In this document: positions 51,630 through 60,196 of the stretch, in pieces
Layout: each line of letters opens with the position of its first letter
Position numbering within the stretch: position 1 is the stretch's first letter
Assembly: GCA_947466075.1 (NCBI GenBank)
Contig: CANIBP010000019.1
Span: 1 to 64,000 of the forward strand
DNA length: 64,000 bases
DNA from: Verrucomicrobiaceae bacterium
GTDB taxonomy: Bacteria; Verrucomicrobiota; Verrucomicrobiia; Verrucomicrobiales; Verrucomicrobiaceae
Reading direction: 5' to 3'
Notes under the pieces: generated by a model
Told to the model about the DNA's origin: nothing
Database searches by the model: none
The model's input: the letters and a program-made list of their open reading frames with translations, nothing else
Position numbers and translations under genes: made by a program

Positions 51630-53012
51630 ATGCGCTACTTAGGCATCGACATTGGCTCCAGTTTCATCAAAGGTGCGGTCCTTGATGCCGGTGGATTGTG
51701 TCTCTCGCACATTGAGCGGATGGACGCGCCGCCGCTCGTGACCGGGCTCGATCCCATGTTTCGCGAGGTCGATCCGGAGGCCATTGCTCAATGCGTGCGC
51801 CAAGTGCTAGAGCGCCTGCATGATCAGGCCCCGGATGCCGCTGGTGTGCTCATGTGCAGCCAGCTTCACGGCATGGTGCTGTGCGATGAAAAGGGCAATG
51901 CTCAGTCGCGCTACATCACTTGGCAGGATCAACGAGCGCTCATGCCGCTGCCGGGCGCGGACGCTAGCAGCTTTGACGAGATCGAGTGTATCATCAGCCG
52001 CGAGGAGCGACAGCAACTCGGCAACGAACGCGTGCCCGGCCTGCCGCTGAACTATGTCTTTTGGTTCGCGCGAAACCACGCTTTGCCGGACATGCGGGTG
52101 ATACCCACAGCGCTGCCCTATTTTGTTGCCGCACAGCTCTGTGGCACCACACCTGTCTCGGACATCACTCAAGCTTATGGCCATGGTGCGCTGAGCATTC
52201 ACACACGCGACTGGCATCACGCGGTGATTGAGAAACTGGGTCTCGGTGATGTGCAATGGCCGCGCATTGTGCCGCAGGGCACGGTCATCGGCGAGTGGTG
52301 TCATGCTGGCCGTTCTCTACCGGTCTTCGCGCCGGTGGGTGATTATCATTGCTCGCAAGTCGGCGCGTTGCTGGAGCCAGACGAGTTGTCTGTTAACATC
52401 TCCACCGGCTCCGCCGTGATTCAGATCGCCGAGGGAGCCGAGACTGGCGAGTTCCAGACTCGGCCCTGGTTTGACGGATGCTATCTCAAAACCATCACGC
52501 ACATCCCTGCCGGGCGCGCGCTCAATGCCCTCGTGCGTCTGCTCAGTGAACTCAACACGGCGCAGGGCGTGGCATTGCGTGATCCATGGGACTACATCCA
52601 CGCTGAGGCCGCTCGTGCCGATGGTGGCGGTCTGCAAGTCGATCCGGCGTTCTACACGAGCAACATGGGCAATCGCGGTGCCGTGCTGAACCTACGCGAG
52701 GAGAACATGACCATCGGCCATCTCTTCCACGCGATGTTCAGTGGCATGGCCGACAACTACGCAACCTGCGCTGACCGCATCGCTCCCCAGCGCGATTGGA
52801 GTAGGCTGGTCTTCTCTGGTGGAGTGGCCTTGAAGAACCAAGTGCTCCGGCAGCTCGTTTGCGAGCGCCTTGGTCAGGATCACCGGCTTGCGCCTTCAGA
52901 CGAGGACACGCTCTTCGGCCTGCTCGTGCTTTCACTCGCTTTCACCGGACGCACCGCATCGGTGCGCGAGGCCATCGCATTTGTGCGCGACAACCATCAA
53001 CCCCCGAACTGA
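51630..53012 (+). CDS. FGGY-family carbohydrate kinase
   Basis: 460 residues from the ATG at 51630, one base after the mqo stop. N-terminal phosphate-1 motif 'YLGIDIGSSFIKGAVLDAGG'; substrate region 'SQLHGMVLCDEKGN' and 'YITWQDQRALMPLPG' (Trp-Gln-Asp as in xylulokinase-type enzymes); C-terminal ATPase elements 'NISTGSAVIQIAEGAETGEF' and adenosine motif 'RLVFSGGVALKNQVLRQLVC'. It phosphorylates a sugar or sugar-acid at the expense of ATP. The subfamily is not the standard xylulo-, glycero- or gluconokinase. With the aldolase two bases after it, a 2-keto-3-deoxy-sugar-acid kinase role is an attractive inference. Confidence 0.83.
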   Translation: MRYLGIDIGSSFIKGAVLDAGGLCLSHIERMDAPPLVTGLDPMFREVDPEAIAQCVRQVLERLHDQAPDAAGVLMCSQLHGMVLCDEKGNAQSRYITWQDQRALMPLPGADASSFDEIECIISREERQQLGNERVPGLPLNYVFWFARNHALPDMRVIPTALPYFVAAQLCGTTPVSDITQAYGHGALSIHTRDWHHAVIEKLGLGDVQWPRIVPQGTVIGEWCHAGRSLPVFAPVGDYHCSQVGALLEPDELSVNISTGSAVIQIAEGAETGEFQTRPWFDGCYLKTITHIPAGRALNALVRLLSELNTAQGVALRDPWDYIHAEAARADGGGLQVDPAFYTSNMGNRGAVLNLREENMTIGHLFHAMFSGMADNYATCADRIAPQRDWSRLVFSGGVALKNQVLRQLVCERLGQDHRLAPSDEDTLFGLLVLSLAFTGRTASVREAIAFVRDNHQPPN

Positions 53013-53013
53013 A

Positions 53014-53718
53014 ATGGCCCGATTCACTAGACTGGATGTTCTGAACAGGATTCTTGACGAGGCGCTCATGCCGATATTCTCCCATGGCGATGCAGAGACC
53101 GTATGCCGCGTTGCTGATGCCGTCGCTGCCGGTGGAGTGACGGTGTTCGAGTTCACCAATCGTGCTGACCATGCCATCGACGTGTTTAGAACATTGGCGC
53201 AGCACTGCCAGCGGGATCTGCCGAATGTTATCCTGGGTGCGGGATCGATCGCGGATGAGGCAACGGCCGCCTTATTCGCGGCACATGGTGCCAATTTCAT
53301 TGTCGGCCCATCCTTCGACGAGCGTGTGGCGCGGTTCTGCAACCGTCGCAAGGTCGCTTATCTGCCAGGATGCCAAACGGCAACCGAGATTGCCGCCGCT
53401 GAGGAAATGGGCGTCGAGATCGTGAAACTCTTCCCTTGCGATGCAGCGGGTGGCCCGGGGTTCGCCAGAGCAATCCTCGGACCGTCGCCTTGGACAAGAT
53501 TATTGCCCACGGGCCTGTCCGATGTGTCGCCGAAAGGTCTGGCCGCATGGTTTGAAGCCGGTGCCTGTGCCATCGGCCTCGGGCGCGAACTGATCCCCAA
53601 GAACCACGTCGAAGCCGGCGATTACGCCGCCATCACACGCCGGGTCCTGGAAGTCTGCGAATGGGTCAGGGACGCCCGTGCAAGTCTCGCGCTTCCGCGA
53701 AGTCAGCGCCAAGGCTGA
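53014..53718 (+). CDS. KDPG/KHG-type aldolase
   Basis: 234 residues from 53014, starting two bases after the kinase stop; the track ORF is longer. Class I (beta/alpha)8 aldolase of the Eda family: 'ALMPIFSHGDAETVCRVADA', 'GGVTVFEFTNRADHAIDVFR', 'ILGAGSIADEATAALFAAHG' (catalytic Glu replaced by the G-x-G-(S/T)-I pattern), 'FIVGPSFDERVARFCNRRKV', 'YLPGCQTATEIAAAEEMGVE' and the Schiff-base Lys in 'IVKLFPCDAAGG', ending 'PTGLSDV'. It cleaves 2-keto-3-deoxy-6-phospho-sugar acids to pyruvate plus a phospho-aldehyde. Coupling to an FGGY kinase suggests kinase-then-aldolase steps. Confidence 0.86.
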   Translation: MARFTRLDVLNRILDEALMPIFSHGDAETVCRVADAVAAGGVTVFEFTNRADHAIDVFRTLAQHCQRDLPNVILGAGSIADEATAALFAAHGANFIVGPSFDERVARFCNRRKVAYLPGCQTATEIAAAEEMGVEIVKLFPCDAAGGPGFARAILGPSPWTRLLPTGLSDVSPKGLAAWFEAGACAIGLGRELIPKNHVEAGDYAAITRRVLEVCEWVRDARASLALPRSQRQG

Positions 53719-53799
53719 AGCGATTATCCAACTCACTCCGCCACTTAAATCAGTGAAGCACTCACCCCAACAACCTAGCCAATCCAACAACACAATACC

Positions 53800-54759
53800 A
53801 TGAGCAACCCTGACACCGCCACTCCTGCCAAGCACAAGCCGCTCTTTCGCGGCGTCTGCGCTTCCTCCATCACACCCTTCAACGCGGACGGCACCTTCGC
53901 CCTTGCCCGGCTCAAGCCACACATCGACTGGTTGATTGCCGAGGGCGTGAGCGCCATTTCCCCGCTTGGCAGTTCGGGAGAGTTTGCCGGCATGGAATCA
54001 GACGACCGCAAGCGCGTGATGGAAGCATCCATTGAAGCCTGCGCAGGTAGGGTGCCGATCGTCGCGGGCACCCATCATGTCTCCACGCGTTTGACCATCG
54101 AACTCTCCAAGCACGCGGAGAGCGTGGGGGCGGATGCGTTGCTCATCGTGCCGCCTTATTACATGGCACCCACACCGGCCCAGACCATGGACCACTTCCG
54201 GCGAATCGCAGAGGCCGTTTCCATCCCGGTGGTCCTCTATCACAATATTCCGCTGACCGGGGTTAATCTTCGCACCTCGCACCTTGCACAACTTTTCCGC
54301 GAGGGTGCCATTAAAGGCGTCAAGATGTCCAATGCAGAGCCCGACCGCATTTGCTCGTTGCTACAAGAGACCGATGGGCAGCTCTCTGTCTATGCGGGCA
54401 TCGATTCGGTAGCTTTTGAGGGGCTCTGCCATGGAGCCCATGGATGGATTTCCGGTATCCCGAGTATGGTGCCAGCCGCAGCGGTGAAGCTTTATCAAGC
54501 GATCTCGGTGAAGGGGGATCTGCTCGCCGCTCGGCAGATATGGGCTAAGCTTGCGCCACTCATGCGCATGCAGTTTAGCGCCTACCACAACGGAGGCGAC
54601 GGAGCCCATTGGTTCAGCGTCATGAAGGCAGGACTCAACATGATAGGCCCCGAAGTTGGCGATCCATCGCCCCCGGTGCTTCCTTTGCCCGCAGAGTTCC
54701 ACGAGACCCTCGCCACACTGCTCCGCGACCTCGGCTACGACGTTCAAACCAAGCACTAA
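53800..54759 (+). CDS. Dihydrodipicolinate synthase/N-acetylneuraminate lyase family aldolase
   Basis: 319 residues. DapA-family barrel: 'GVCASSITPFNADGTFALAR', 'LGSSGEFAGMESDDRKRVME' (the G-S/T-T/S-GE motif), 'VPIVAGTHHVSTRLTIELSK', 'ADALLIVPPYYMAPT', the catalytic Tyr region 'IPVVLYHNIPLTG', Schiff-base Lys in 'GAIKGVKMSN' and 'SVYAGIDSVAFEGLCHGAHG'. The family makes or breaks pyruvate aldol bonds: 2-keto-3-deoxy-gluconate or -galactonate aldolases, NAL and DapA. In this cluster a non-phosphorylated 2-keto-3-deoxy-sugar-acid aldolase is likelier than lysine synthesis. NAL would fit the sialidase-like genes but those are unproven sialidases. Confidence 0.85.
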   Translation: MSNPDTATPAKHKPLFRGVCASSITPFNADGTFALARLKPHIDWLIAEGVSAISPLGSSGEFAGMESDDRKRVMEASIEACAGRVPIVAGTHHVSTRLTIELSKHAESVGADALLIVPPYYMAPTPAQTMDHFRRIAEAVSIPVVLYHNIPLTGVNLRTSHLAQLFREGAIKGVKMSNAEPDRICSLLQETDGQLSVYAGIDSVAFEGLCHGAHGWISGIPSMVPAAAVKLYQAISVKGDLLAARQIWAKLAPLMRMQFSAYHNGGDGAHWFSVMKAGLNMIGPEVGDPSPPVLPLPAEFHETLATLLRDLGYDVQTKH

Positions 54760-54779
54760 ACGAATCTCTTCATCCTTTC

Positions 54780-55589
54780 ATGAAACTCATCCGCCACCAA
54801 GCCAGCAACGGCACCATCCAGCACGCAGCCCTTCAACCCGACGGCACCGCCCGCCGCATCGAGGGCGATCTTTTCGGCGACTTCCACGTCACTGATGAAA
54901 TCATCACGCCGGGCAAACTCCTTGCGCCGCTGGCACCCACGGCCATCTTTTGCATCGGTCTGAACTACCGCAAACACGCGGAGGAGAGCAACGCTGCCAT
55001 CCCTCAGTATCCGGTGCTCTTCATGAAATCGCCAGGCGCGGTGCAGAATCCCGGCGATGACATTATCCTGCCACGCCATCTAGCTAGCGATGAAGTGGAC
55101 TACGAGTGCGAACTCGCCGTCGTCATCGGCAAGGCCTGCAAGAACGTCTCTAAGGCGAACGCGCTTGATTATGTGCTCGGCTACACCTGCGCCAACGACG
55201 TGAGCGCGCGCGACTGGCAGATCAAGCGCGGTGGCAGCCAGTGGTGCCGTGGCAAGACCTTCGACACCTTTGCGCCGCTTGGCCCATGTCTGGTGCTCAA
55301 GGACGAGATCGCTGATCCGAACGCGTTGCGCATCCAGACCATCCTCAATGGCAAAACGATGCAGGACTGGAACACGAACGACATGATCTTCGACGTGCCC
55401 ACGCTCATCGAGTTCCTCAGCGGCAGCACCACGCTGCTGCCAGGCACTGTCATCCTCACCGGCACGCCCCAAGGCGTCGGTGCTGCGATGAAGCCACCGG
55501 TTTTTCTCCAATCTGGAGACACCGTCACCATCGACATCGAGAAGATCGGAGCACTCACCAATCCCGTCGTGGCCGAGTCGAACGCATAG
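54780..55589 (+). CDS. Fumarylacetoacetate hydrolase family protein
   Basis: 269 residues from 54780. N-terminal cap 'MKLIRHQASNGTIQHAALQP' and an FAH core from about 60: 'IFCIGLNYRKHAEESNAAIP', 'PVLFMKSPGAVQNPGDDIIL', metal-binding 'VDYECELAVVIGKACKNVSK' (Glu-x-Glu), 'YTCANDVSARDWQ', 'KTFDTFAPLGPCLVLKDEI', 'TGTPQGVGAAMKPPVFLQ'. FAH enzymes use Mg to cleave C-C bonds of diketo acids, including 2,4-diketo-3-deoxy-sugar acids, or to decarboxylate them. It follows the DapA-family gene by 20 bases. An FAH stub with a different N-terminal variant remains at 4492. Confidence 0.86.
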   Translation: MKLIRHQASNGTIQHAALQPDGTARRIEGDLFGDFHVTDEIITPGKLLAPLAPTAIFCIGLNYRKHAEESNAAIPQYPVLFMKSPGAVQNPGDDIILPRHLASDEVDYECELAVVIGKACKNVSKANALDYVLGYTCANDVSARDWQIKRGGSQWCRGKTFDTFAPLGPCLVLKDEIADPNALRIQTILNGKTMQDWNTNDMIFDVPTLIEFLSGSTTLLPGTVILTGTPQGVGAAMKPPVFLQSGDTVTIDIEKIGALTNPVVAESNA

Positions 55590-55624
55590 TCCTGAGAGCC
55601 ATCACGCCAACCACCCACCTCTTT

Positions 55625-56914
55625 ATGACAGCCTCTTTCGCCATCGATCCCATCGCTCTTCGCCGCAAGGTCGCGTGGCGTGTGCTGCCTTTGGTCATCC
55701 TGCTCTACATCATCTCCTACCTCGACCGTGCGAACGTGGCCTTTGCCAAGCTGCGCATGGGCGAGGCGCTGGGGTTTTCGGAAGATGTGTTCGGCTTCGG
55801 CATTGGCGTGTTCTTCATCGGTTATCTGTTCCTGGAGATTCCTGGTGCGCTGCTGGTGGAGCGATGGAGTGCGCGGAAGTGGTTCGCGCGTATCCTGATC
55901 ACCTGGGGCTTCATCTCTGCGGCGATGGCCTTTGTGCACACGCCGTCGCAGTTCTACTGGGCGCGGTTCTTCCTCGGTGTGGCGGAGGCTGGATTCTTTC
56001 CCGGCATCATCGTGTATTTCACACACTGGTTTGCGCAGAATGATCGCTCGCGAGCGCTGTCAGGGCTGCTCGTGGCCGTGCCTTTCAGTCTTGCGCTCGG
56101 TGCGCCGGTGTCGTCGATGCTGCTGGATGTGAAATGGTTTGGACTCGATGGCTGGCAGTGGCTTTTCATCGTAGAGGGATTGCCTGCTGTGGTGATGGGG
56201 TTCATGGTTCTCACGTGCCTCACGGATCGACCTCGAAATGCAACATGGCTCACTCAAGCCGAGCGTGATCATCTGGAAGGTGTGCTCGCTGCCGAGGCGG
56301 CGGCAAAGGAAGCGACGGGCAAAATTTCCGTCTGGCAGGCGCTACGGTTGCCCGCTGTTTGGCTACTGGTAGTCGGCGTGCTGGTGGGCAACAGCGGCGG
56401 CTATGCGCTTAGCTTTTGGTTACCGACCACGGTGAAGAATCTTTCCGGCGGCTCTGATCAATTGACGCTGCTCTACAGTGGCCTCTTCTACAGTTGCGGC
56501 ATCCTCAGCGTGCTCATCTCCGGCCAGACCGCAGACAGAACGGGAGATCGCAAATGGCACGCGGTGTGCGGCATGATCGCCACGGGCATCTTCCTCCTGT
56601 GCAGCACGATTCCGGGACAAGGATTCGGCACGCAGATGATCTGGCTCTGCCTCACGGCGCTGGGCGCATTCTTCTGGATCGCACCGTTTTGGACACTGCC
56701 CTCGCTCACGCTCACCGCCTCCGCCGCCGCAGTGGCCACCGGTCTGATCAACATGGGAGCGAACCTCGCTGGCTACGCTGGCAACCACGTCACCGGCTGG
56801 CTGCGCACGCACGGCTATGGCGAAATGCAGTGCCTTCACTTCCTCGCTGCCTGCTTCATTTTCGGCGGCATCATCATCAGCTTTCTACGTCTCAAACCAC
56901 GCAGGTTGGAGTGA
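55625..56914 (+). CDS. MFS transporter, anion:cation symporter family, second copy
   Basis: 429 residues with about 12 hydrophobic segments. N-terminal ACS features: 'YIISYLDRANVAFAKLRMGE', 'FLEIPGALLVERWSARKWFA', 'FLGVAEAGFFPGIIVYFTHW'. The D-R-x-G motif A is replaced by 'ERWSARKW', which is common in the tartrate/phthalate permease branch. Probable import of a sugar acid or related carboxylate used by the surrounding enzymes. The stop codon lies inside the left arm of palindromic element D, so the last residues ('PRRLE') border that repeat. Confidence 0.82.
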   Translation: MTASFAIDPIALRRKVAWRVLPLVILLYIISYLDRANVAFAKLRMGEALGFSEDVFGFGIGVFFIGYLFLEIPGALLVERWSARKWFARILITWGFISAAMAFVHTPSQFYWARFFLGVAEAGFFPGIIVYFTHWFAQNDRSRALSGLLVAVPFSLALGAPVSSMLLDVKWFGLDGWQWLFIVEGLPAVVMGFMVLTCLTDRPRNATWLTQAERDHLEGVLAAEAAAKEATGKISVWQALRLPAVWLLVVGVLVGNSGGYALSFWLPTTVKNLSGGSDQLTLLYSGLFYSCGILSVLISGQTADRTGDRKWHAVCGMIATGIFLLCSTIPGQGFGTQMIWLCLTALGAFFWIAPFWTLPSLTLTASAAAVATGLINMGANLAGYAGNHVTGWLRTHGYGEMQCLHFLAACFIFGGIIISFLRLKPRRLE

Positions 56915-56985
56915 TGGAGCAATGGAGTGGTGCGCCACTTCAACTCCTCCATTTCTCCATCAATCCACTTCTCCATCAATCCACT
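56906..56985. repeat. Palindromic element D spanning the MFS stop and E1 leader
   Basis: Left arm TGGAGTGATGGAGCAATGGAG is nearly complementary to CTCCATTTCTCCATCAATCCA on the right, around an inner AGTGG/CCACT pair. The right-arm word TCTCCATCAATCCACT is then tandemly repeated (56954-56969 and 56970-56985), ending five bases before the E1 ATG. Partial relatives (CACTCCACCAATCC, CACTCCAATCATCCAC) precede the genes at 22931 and 49055. Confidence 0.75.
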
Positions 56986-56990
56986 CGTTC

Positions 56991-58967
56991 ATGACCTCAT
57001 CCCCCCTTCAACTCTACCGCACCATGCTCACGATCCGCATGGTGGAAGAACGCCTGGCAAAATCGCACCAGCGCGGACTCATTCCCGGAGCCTGCCACAC
57101 CTATGTCGGCGAAGAAGCCATCGCCACGGGTGTGTGCGCGCATTTGCATGAAGCGGACGCCGTCTTCAGCACGCATCGCGGTCATGGTCATGCCCTCGCC
57201 AAAGGCATGGAGCCGCGCCAACTCATGGCAGAACTCTATGGCCGAGAGACAGGATGCTCGCGGGGTCGCGGGGGTTCCATGCATCTGTTTGCACCTGAGG
57301 TTGGGATGATGGGCACTAGCGGCATCGTCGGTCCTTGCATCCTGCAAGCGACCGGTGCGGGCTATAGCTCTTTGATCATGAAGACGGGCAACGTCGGCGT
57401 CGCTTTCTTCGGCGATGGGGCGGCGAACAACGGCGCGTTTCATGAAGGCCTGAACATGGCGACCATCTGGAAGCTGCCGGTGCTGTTCGTGTGCGAGAAC
57501 AACCAGTTCGCCACGGAGGTTCCGTTTTCCAGTGTTGCGGGCAATCCTAGCGTGGCATCTCGCGGCGCGGCGTATGGCATCGCTAGCATCGAAGTGGATG
57601 GCAACGATGTGCTCGCTGTAGAAGCCGCTGCCGGTGAGGCCGTGAAGCGCGCTCGCAACGGCGATGGCCCGACTCTCATCGAGTGCAAAACCTACCGCAC
57701 CCGTGCGCACGCCGAAGGTATGGGCGACTTCACCTACCGCACGCGTGAAGAGGTGGAACAGTGGAAAACACAGTGTCCCATCGCTCGATTGAAGAAACAT
57801 TTGCTAGACCACAACCTAGCGACCGATACCGAACTCAACGCTATCGAGCAGGAGGTCGCCGCACTTACCGAAACGGCGCATGAGTTTGCCGAAAAGAGCG
57901 CCTATCCAACGGCTGAGAGCGCCACCACTCACATATACGCAGCCCCACGCAGCGGACCTCTGCGTGATGTGCCTGCATCAAACGCCAGCACTCGCGTGTT
58001 GACCTTCATGAAGGCGACGCTCGAAGCGCTGACCGAGGAGATGGCTCACAATCCGAAGATCTTCGTCATGGGCGAAGGCATTGGTGTGCGCGGCGGAAAC
58101 TTCGCCACCACGAGCGGCTTGTTTGAAGTGCACGGCCCCGAACGGCTGCGTGATACGCCCATTTGCGAGCGCGGCTTTGTCGGACTTGCAGGAGGCGCTG
58201 CGATGACTGGCACTCGCCCGGTGATTGACTTCATGTTCGCCGATTTTGTGCTCGATTCCGTGGGCGAGATCGTCAATCAGATCGCCAAGATGCAATACAT
58301 GAGCAGCGGACGACTGAAGATGCCCGTATTGATGCGCGGCTGCATCGGCATCGGTCACGCAGCGGCCACGCATCACAGCGGCAGCTACTACTCGATGTAT
58401 GCTCACTTCCCCGGTCTACGTGTCGTGGTGCCTTCGTCACCACGCGATGCGAAAGGCCTGCTCAAAACCGCGCTCACCTGCGACGACCCCGTGCTCTTCC
58501 TCGAACATCGCGAACTGATGACCGTGAAAGGCCCCGTGCCGGAGGAAGAATACTTCATCGACTTCGGCAAAGCCGCCATCGTGCGCGAAGGTAGCGATGT
58601 CACCGTTGTCGCCCTTGCTCTAATGGTGCATAAGACACTCGCCGCCTGTGAGACCCTCGCGAAGGAAGGCATCTCCGTTGAACTCATCGACCCACGCACC
58701 GTCGCGCCACTTGATGTGGAAACCATCATTCAGTCCGTCGCAAAAACTGGCCGCCTCATCATCGTGGATGAAGACTTCGCCCATTGCGGCATCGGAGCCG
58801 AGATCGCCGCGCAACTCGCCGACCGCGGTTTCGACGACCTCGACGCCCCCATCCGCCGTCTCAACGGCAAACCCTCACCCACGCCCTACAGTCCCACACT
58901 TGAGGCAGCGGTGGTGCCGAATGTCGAATCCATCGCCCAAGCCATCCGCGATCTTTGCGCTGAATAG
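56991..58967 (+). CDS. Fused alpha-beta E1 of a 2-oxoacid or acetoin dehydrogenase complex
   Basis: 658 residues from the ATG at 56991. E1-alpha half (1 to about 320): 'YRTMLTIRMVEERLAKSHQR', 'GHGHALAKGMEPRQLMAELY', and the ThDP motif 'GDGAANNGAFHEGLNMATIW' near 142 ending 'CENNQFATE'. A linker of about 30 residues follows. E1-beta half (about 340-658): 'MGEGIGVRGGNFATTSGLFE', 'RLRDTPICERGFVGLAGGAA', 'RLKMPVLMRGCIG', 'HSGSYYSMYAHFPGLRVVVP', 'LIDPRTVAPLD'. It decarboxylates a 2-oxoacid or cleaves acetoin with ThDP and passes the acyl group to E2. Most relatives have separate subunits. E2 begins nine bases later. Confidence 0.88.
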   Translation: MTSSPLQLYRTMLTIRMVEERLAKSHQRGLIPGACHTYVGEEAIATGVCAHLHEADAVFSTHRGHGHALAKGMEPRQLMAELYGRETGCSRGRGGSMHLFAPEVGMMGTSGIVGPCILQATGAGYSSLIMKTGNVGVAFFGDGAANNGAFHEGLNMATIWKLPVLFVCENNQFATEVPFSSVAGNPSVASRGAAYGIASIEVDGNDVLAVEAAAGEAVKRARNGDGPTLIECKTYRTRAHAEGMGDFTYRTREEVEQWKTQCPIARLKKHLLDHNLATDTELNAIEQEVAALTETAHEFAEKSAYPTAESATTHIYAAPRSGPLRDVPASNASTRVLTFMKATLEALTEEMAHNPKIFVMGEGIGVRGGNFATTSGLFEVHGPERLRDTPICERGFVGLAGGAAMTGTRPVIDFMFADFVLDSVGEIVNQIAKMQYMSSGRLKMPVLMRGCIGIGHAAATHHSGSYYSMYAHFPGLRVVVPSSPRDAKGLLKTALTCDDPVLFLEHRELMTVKGPVPEEEYFIDFGKAAIVREGSDVTVVALALMVHKTLAACETLAKEGISVELIDPRTVAPLDVETIIQSVAKTGRLIIVDEDFAHCGIGAEIAAQLADRGFDDLDAPIRRLNGKPSPTPYSPTLEAAVVPNVESIAQAIRDLCAE

Positions 58968-58976
58968 ATCTACATC

Positions 58977-60182
58977 ATGCCTAACAACATCACATTACCC
59001 CGTCTCGGCTGGTCCATGGAGGAAGGCAAGTTCCTCGCCTGGCTGAAGAAAGATGGTGACTTCATCAAAGAAGGCGATCCGCTCTTCACGCTTGAAAGCG
59101 ACAAAGCCGCGCAAGAAGTTGAAGCCATCGATAGTGGCCTCTTACACATCGCACCCAATGGTCCCAAGCCCGGCGACGTTATCAAAGTCGGGCACGTGCT
59201 CGGCTACTTGCTCGCCGAAGGAGAAAGCGCACCGGTTGCCAACCACTCTGCGACAAAGTCAAAAGAGCTGAGCGAAGCGCATCAATCGGCACAGAAGAAT
59301 CTGCTTCATTCTCCTGCCCCCATTCTCCTGCCTACAGAAGCCCGTACTGAGACACCCGCCAGCCCCCGCGCCCGTCGCGCCGCCAAACAGAAACAGGTAG
59401 ATATCTCCACGCTGTCCCCCACCGGCAAAGGCGGACGTATCCGCGAGCGCGATGTCCTTGCCGCGGCAACTGCCATCCCAACCGCCGGGATGAGGCAGGT
59501 TCCGCTCACGCAAATGCGGCGCATCATTGCCGCACGGCTCATGCACAGCCGGCAGACCACAGTCCCCGTCACCATCACCGGACGTTGCGATGCCACCGCG
59601 CTCCTCGCCCTCCGCAAGCAGCTCAAATCCATGGGCGAAAAAGCGGACCTCGCCGTCATTCCCACCATCAACGACATCCTCGTCAAACTCGCCGCCGCCG
59701 CCTTGCGACAGCATCCCATGCTCGCCGCCACTTGGGCAGAAGATCATCTCCTGCTCCCCGAAAGCATCCACCTCGGCATCGCTGTGGACACCGAAGCTGG
59801 CCTTCTCGTCCCGGTCATCCGCGACGTAGGCACCTCCACGCTCACCCAGATCGCCGCGCAATCACAGAAGCTCATCGCCGCCGCCCGCTCCGGTCAGCTC
59901 GCCGCAGCGGACATGCAGGGCGCTTGCTTCACGCTTAGCAATCTCGGCAGCTTCGGTGTCGAAGCCTTCACCCCAGTCATTAATCCCCCCGAGTCTGCCA
60001 TCCTCGGCATCGGTGCCATCGTGCGCGAGGCCGTGCCGCTCGACGACGGCACCTTCACCGCGCGTGACCGCCTCACGCTCAGCCTCACCTTTGATCATCG
60101 CGTGAACGACGGTGCCGCCGCCGCGCGCTTTCTGCAAACCCTCCGCCAACTCATCGAACACCCTCTCCTCGGGCTCGTATAA
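58977..60182 (+). CDS. Dihydrolipoamide acyltransferase (E2)
   Basis: 401 residues. One lipoyl domain (1-80) with 'LFTLESDKAAQEVEA', the Lys near 43 being lipoylated. A linker of about 35 residues contains 'NLLHSPAPILLPT' from palindromic element B. The peripheral subunit-binding domain is 'ASPRARRAAKQKQVDISTLS' with 'GTGKGGRIRERDV'-type sequence (about 125-160). The catalytic core (about 170-401) has 'FTLSNLGSFGVEAFTPVINP' and the active-site 'FDHRVNDGAAAARFL' near 372. Transfers the acyl group from E1 to CoA. No E3 gene is nearby, so a housekeeping dihydrolipoamide dehydrogenase must serve it. Confidence 0.88.
   Translation: MPNNITLPRLGWSMEEGKFLAWLKKDGDFIKEGDPLFTLESDKAAQEVEAIDSGLLHIAPNGPKPGDVIKVGHVLGYLLAEGESAPVANHSATKSKELSEAHQSAQKNLLHSPAPILLPTEARTETPASPRARRAAKQKQVDISTLSPTGKGGRIRERDVLAAATAIPTAGMRQVPLTQMRRIIAARLMHSRQTTVPVTITGRCDATALLALRKQLKSMGEKADLAVIPTINDILVKLAAAALRQHPMLAATWAEDHLLLPESIHLGIAVDTEAGLLVPVIRDVGTSTLTQIAAQSQKLIAAARSGQLAAADMQGACFTLSNLGSFGVEAFTPVINPPESAILGIGAIVREAVPLDDGTFTARDRLTLSLTFDHRVNDGAAAARFLQTLRQLIEHPLLGLV
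59288..59335. repeat. Palindromic element B, copy 2, eroded, in the E2 linker
   Basis: The right arm CTGCCCCCATTCTCCTGCC and preceding TTCATTCTCC match the copy at 36711-36775 closely. The left arm is shortened to GGCACAGAAGAAT. Both copies translate to '-HSPAPILLPT-', so the same frame is used in two unrelated proteins. The site is the flexible linker between lipoyl and subunit-binding domains. Confidence 0.82.
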
Positions 60183-60196
60183 ACCTATCCTCACTC

